Source: Clostridia bacterium (GTDB lineage Bacteria; Bacillota; Clostridia; Christensenellales; Christensenellaceae). Taken from it: a stretch of DNA of 64,000 nucleotides. A program made the position numbers and the translations under genes. The stretch is taken from positions 26,584-90,583 of the forward strand of contig JAFRTU010000009.1 in NCBI GenBank assembly GCA_017439085.1, in the 5' to 3' direction. A model generated the notes under the pieces. It made no database searches, was not told the origin of the DNA, and saw only the letters and a list, made by a program, of their open reading frames with translations. Of this stretch, positions 61,217 through 64,000 are shown one piece after another. Positions within the stretch are counted from its first letter, which is position 1, and the number at the start of each line of letters is the position of its first letter.

Positions 61217-61941
61217 AAAGAAGACTTGAGGATCTCAGGGAGAGATCACGCAGGAACGGCATCATTACCTCTACGCATTTTCTTACTCCTGCGGAACAGT
61301 ATTTTGCCGAGGAGATGCTTGGAAGGGATGGCTTCCATGCCATAGGGTCAGGAGTCACAGGTACCGAGAGGAATATTATAGTGTTTCTTCCCGAGTGGGC
61401 AGACAACGGAGAAGATGGGATCAGGGAACTTGTTTCAGCAGTAAAGATCACCCCTTCTTCAGGAGAGCCAGGACACAGGGATTATCTTGGAAGCCTTATG
61501 GGACTTGGTATAAAGAGAGAGTGGATCGGAGACATTCTGATCAGGGACAATGAGGCCATCGTTCTGGTGCTTGGATCCGTAAAGCAGACGATATTGGATG
61601 AGCTTATAAGCGTTGGAAGGAACAGGGTCTCGGTTAAAGAGATATCTCTCGATGATGTCCCTGCGAAGGAGACGGAGTTTGAGGAGAAAAGGTTTACTGT
61701 ATCGGGAGTAAGACTGGATAAAGTGCTGAGTTCAGTCTTCAATCTCTCAAGAAATACAGCTGCATCAATGATTAATGAAGGCCTCGTCACATTGAACTAT
61801 TCTGTATGCCAGAAACCTGATAAGGAACTCCGTGAAGGCGATGTTTTTTCTCTCAGGGGAAAGGGGAAAGCGATATTCAACGGGGTCAGCGGGACCAGCA
61901 AGAAAGGAAGACTTATAGTATCCGCAAGTTTGTACACATAA
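61195..61941 (+). CDS. ylmH: YlmH-family RNA-binding S4 protein (RqcP2-like)
   Basis: 248 residues. N-terminal domain with RSRRNGIITSTHFLTPAEQYFAEEML and the middle segment GSLMGLGIKREWIGDILI; the C-terminal S4 domain is at ~175-240 (SGVRLDKVLSSVFNLSRNTAASMINEGLVTLNY). YlmH was long placed with division genes in Gram-positives and has been reported as a ribosome quality-control factor on 50S-peptidyl-tRNA complexes; that role is from the literature, not this sequence. Its start lies inside the GTPase-Rae1 gene (22-base overlap, other frame), implying coupled expression. Confidence 0.88.
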   Translation: MEQRNELKRRLEDLRERSRRNGIITSTHFLTPAEQYFAEEMLGRDGFHAIGSGVTGTERNIIVFLPEWADNGEDGIRELVSAVKITPSSGEPGHRDYLGSLMGLGIKREWIGDILIRDNEAIVLVLGSVKQTILDELISVGRNRVSVKEISLDDVPAKETEFEEKRFTVSGVRLDKVLSSVFNLSRNTAASMINEGLVTLNYSVCQKPDKELREGDVFSLRGKGKAIFNGVSGTSKKGRLIVSASLYT

Positions 61942-61982
61942 ATGATAAAAGTCCGAAATCTCGATCGTTCGGTAAATAATGC

Positions 61983-62011
61983 TTGACTTGTTTTCCGGAG
62001 GAATGTATAAA
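61983..62011 (+). promoter_or_regulatory. Promoter of the T-box/trpB2 transcript
   Basis: TTGACT (61983-61988), 17-base spacer, TATAAA (62006-62011); places the transcript start near 62018, at the T-box 5' end. Confidence 0.7.
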
Positions 62012-62018
62012 TATGTAA

Positions 62019-62290
62019 ACCGATGAAAAAGAAATAGTAGTTTCGGGGAAGTTTCAAGAGAACTGTTGGTTGGTGAGAAACAGTATCGGAACCGGAGCGA
62101 ATGGGCTTTTGAGGGCAAACGGAAATGAGTATTCACTGAATATTCAGAGTATGGGCGACAGAGGTTACTCTCTGTAAAAAAAGTTGCATATGTAAGTATG
62201 CTTGAGTGGACGTTAGAAACGTCAAGCCAGGTGGCACCGCAGGTAGTATCCTGTCCCGGCATTCAAAATGTTAGGACAGGATTTTTTTAT
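62019..62290 (+). promoter_or_regulatory. T-box riboswitch, probable tRNA-Trp specificity
   Basis: With its promoter this fills the 388-base gap before trpB2. Stem I distal elements are AAGAGAACTG and GTTGGTTGGTGAGAAACAG. The returning strand ends GAATGGGCTTTTGAGG, in which TGG at 62102-62104 occupies the specifier place (after GAA, before the C-T-T-T-x-G-A-G linker). A stem III-like hairpin (GCATA...TATGC, ~62186-62201) follows, then the T-box sequence AGCCAGGTGGCACCGCAG (~62225-62242). The terminator is ATCCTGTCC (62248-62256) with GGACAGGAT (62274-62282) and T7. Uncharged tRNA binding would favour read-through. Confidence 0.9.
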
Positions 62291-62329
62291 TTCTGTCCGG
62301 AAGATAAAATAATGAAAGGAGACATGAAC

Positions 62330-63697
62330 ATGTCAAACACAATCCCCTACAAAATCTATCTGTCAGAAAACGAGCTTCCGAAGGCATGGTATAACCTGCG
62401 TGCGGACATGAAGAATAAACCCGCACCGCTTCTGAACCCGGGAACCCTCCAGCCGCTGACGGCTGACGAACTTGCTCCAATATTCTGCGAGGAACTCATA
62501 AAGCAGGAACTGGATGACACGACAAGATTCATCCCGATCCCACAGGAGATCAGGGACTTCTATAAGATGTACAGGCCTTCTCCTCTTATCAGAGCATACT
62601 GTCTTGAGGAGAAACTCCAGACTCCAGCGAAGATCTATTACAAATTCGAAGGCAACAATACCAGCGGAAGCCATAAACTGAACTCTGCCATAGCACAGGC
62701 TTATTACGCAAAGAAGCAGGGGCTCAAGGGAGTCACTACCGAAACAGGAGCAGGTCAGTGGGGAACGGCGCTCTCCATGGCATGTGCATATCTCGGACTT
62801 GACTGCAAGGTATACATGGTCAAGGTCTCATATGAACAGAAGCCGTTCAGGAGAGAAGTCATGAGGACCTATGGTGCGTCGGTGACTCCGTCCCCTTCCA
62901 TGGAGACCAATGTCGGTAGGAAGATCCTTGCCGAGAACCCTGGAACAACGGGAAGCCTCGGATGCGCTATCTCTGAGGCAGTTGAGGCGGCAGCTTCTCT
63001 TGAGGGCTACAGATACGTTCTCGGAAGCGTCCTTAACCAGGTCCTTCTTCATCAGTCAGTCATTGGCGAGGAGACAAAGGCCGCTCTCGACAAGTACGGA
63101 GTCAAGCCCGATATGATCATCGGATGTGCCGGAGGCGGATCGAACCTCGGAGGCCTTATAGGACCGTTTATGAGGGAAAAGCTCCTTGGCGAAGCTGATT
63201 ACGATATCGTTGCAGTCGAACCTGCATCCTGCCCGAGTTTCACGAGGGGCGTGTTCGCATACGACTTCTGTGATACCGGAAAGGTGTGCCCGCTTGCCAA
63301 GATGTATACGCTCGGAAGCGGATTCATTCCGGCTCCTAACCATGCAGGCGGACTCAGATATCACGGGATGAGCCCCGTTCTCTCACAACTCTATCATGAC
63401 GGATATATGAGAGCGGTAGCTGTGCCTCAGACCGAAGTGTTCGAAGCTGCTGAGATGTTCGCAAGAGTCGAAGGAATCCTTCCTGCTCCCGAAAGCTCAC
63501 ATGCAATAAAAGTTGCTATCGATGAAGCTATGCGTTGCAAGGAGACCGGAGAAGAGAAGACCATAGTCTTCGGACTTACGGGAACAGGATATTTCGACAT
63601 GGTAGCATATGAGAAGTTCCATGACGGAAAGATGGACGATTACATACCGACAGAAGAGGATCTGGCAAAATTCAGGAAGACCCTTCCGGAGATGTGA
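62330..63697 (+). CDS. TrpB2-type tryptophan synthase beta chain
   Basis: 455-residue PLP enzyme of the TrpB2 branch (COG1350), joining indole and serine to make tryptophan. PLP lysine Lys116 is in NTSGSHKLNSAIAQAYY; TETGAGQWGTALSMAC, the phosphate cup CAGGGSNLGGL and the C-terminal EGILPAPESSHAI are diagnostic. The long N-terminus (~1-75: YLSENELPKAWYNLRADM) separates it from TrpB1. AAAGGAG at 62315-62321 fits ATG 62330; in-frame ATGs at 62312 and 62324 are too close to it. No trpA is adjacent, which is usual for TrpB2; it may salvage indole. Controlled by the Trp T-box upstream. Confidence 0.93.
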   Translation: MSNTIPYKIYLSENELPKAWYNLRADMKNKPAPLLNPGTLQPLTADELAPIFCEELIKQELDDTTRFIPIPQEIRDFYKMYRPSPLIRAYCLEEKLQTPAKIYYKFEGNNTSGSHKLNSAIAQAYYAKKQGLKGVTTETGAGQWGTALSMACAYLGLDCKVYMVKVSYEQKPFRREVMRTYGASVTPSPSMETNVGRKILAENPGTTGSLGCAISEAVEAAASLEGYRYVLGSVLNQVLLHQSVIGEETKAALDKYGVKPDMIIGCAGGGSNLGGLIGPFMREKLLGEADYDIVAVEPASCPSFTRGVFAYDFCDTGKVCPLAKMYTLGSGFIPAPNHAGGLRYHGMSPVLSQLYHDGYMRAVAVPQTEVFEAAEMFARVEGILPAPESSHAIKVAIDEAMRCKETGEEKTIVFGLTGTGYFDMVAYEKFHDGKMDDYIPTEEDLAKFRKTLPEM

Positions 63698-63732
63698 TGT
63701 AATATCTTATATAATAATGAAAGATAATTGAT

Positions 63733-63784
63733 AAAGACCGGGATGCAGACTACAGAAATGTTGAAGATCGTCCCGGTCTTTCAT
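63733..63784 (+). terminator. Terminator after trpB2
   Basis: AAAGACCGGGA (63733-63743) pairs with TCCCGGTCTTT (63771-63781). The U-tract is short (TCTTTC), so moderate strength. Confidence 0.65.
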
Positions 63785-63898
63785 GTGTAAAAAGGCAAAG
63801 AAAAACAGAGGTCGGGGATAAATGTACGTATAAGATGATATATAAAAATGAAGGGGAGGGAAAATGGTACGAGTTTGAAAAAAAGGATAAAAAATGTG

Positions 63899-63928
63899 TT
63901 GACATGAAAATAAGTGATTTGGTAATAT
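63899..63928 (+). promoter_or_regulatory. Strong promoter and leader at the right edge, probably of an rRNA operon
   Basis: The last 303 bases carry no credible gene. Besides the trpB2 terminator they hold TTGACA (63899-63904), an 18-base spacer and TAATAT (63923-63928), then a small GCGCT/AGCGC hairpin (about 63934-63950) and ACCTTGACAACAGAATA (about 63955-63971). That last stretch resembles the (C)CTTTGAAAACT-type leader that precedes 16S rRNA in Firmicutes. 16S rRNA is predicted just outside the window. Confidence 0.5.
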
Positions 63929-64000
63929 ATACGAGCGCTCGAAAAAAGCGCGAACCTTGACAACAGAATAACGTAAACAATGAAGCATCATTAAAGCAGA

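Noticed and set aside
61965..61980. PurBox near the trpB2 promoter (reverse CCGAAC core)
   Set aside because: Flanking bases do not fit the A/T-rich PurBox pattern and the box is not paired; trpB2 already has a T-box.
1..64000. CRISPR arrays, insertion sequences, prophage genes, tRNA genes
   Set aside because: No regular direct repeats with spacers, transposases, integrases, phage structural genes or cloverleaf-like segments were seen.

Overview
The window reads as chromosome from an anaerobic, low-to-mid GC Clostridia (Firmicutes) bacterium. The inference rests on Firmicutes-type genes (purR, long hpf with a raiA-type leader RNA, recD2, ylmH, LTA synthase), a T-box riboswitch, strong Shine-Dalgarno sites, AGA/AGG-rich arginine use, formate-THF ligase and an apparently Re-type citrate synthase. 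A diaminopimelate dehydrogenase points to meso-DAP peptidoglycan and an MreB homologue to a rod shape. I see no phage, IS element, CRISPR array or tRNA. Almost all of it is dense, co-oriented housekeeping DNA with clear intrinsic terminators.

Layout. 1-4.4 kb: end of valS, then folC and pnuC. 4.4-10.6 kb: a DUF1846 protein, a lipoprotein that looks like a clostripain with lost catalytic residues, a stand-alone FakA C-terminal-like domain, a 75-residue protein, a YitT membrane protein and an M24 peptidase. 10.6-17.0 kb: a citrate-to-2-oxoglutarate unit (Re-citrate synthase, GntR regulator, isocitrate dehydrogenase, aconitase-family hydratase, HAD phosphatase) behind a promoter overlapped by a perfect 34-bp palindrome. 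17.0-23.9 kb, minus strand: DAG kinase with LTA synthase, a membrane protein, and a TrpXYZ-like ABC importer. 24.0-26.4 kb: HAD, thiamine pyrophosphokinase, ddh. 26.4-33.0 kb: a tightly packed nine-gene unit including a GNAT-nitroreductase fusion. 33.0-37.7 kb: rarA divergent from pepD-fhs. 37.7-41.3 kb, minus strand: inositol-phosphatase and PfkB genes with three tandem SIS-domain paralogues.

41.4-52.0 kb: mreB/mbl, rsmA, recD2, a raiA-type structured RNA, hpf, secA, prfB (no programmed frameshift), lspA, rluD-type synthase. 52.0-57.5 kb: a glycosyltransferase/two-component operon with phased TCTTAAG repeats upstream, convergent with murC. 57.6-64 kb: purR; a fusion of a TetM-like ribosomal GTPase to a Rae1/YacP NYN ribonuclease overlapping ylmH; a T-box with a probable TGG (Trp) specifier ahead of a TrpB2-type tryptophan synthase beta chain; and at the right edge a strong promoter and leader resembling the start of an rRNA operon.

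The most unusual item is the GTPase-Rae1 fusion at 58.6-61.2 kb. It places an A-site mRNA endonuclease fold on a GTPase of the family that enters the ribosomal A site, co-expressed with YlmH, reported as a ribosome quality-control factor. All assignments are by reading motifs and remembered family features; no database search was run.
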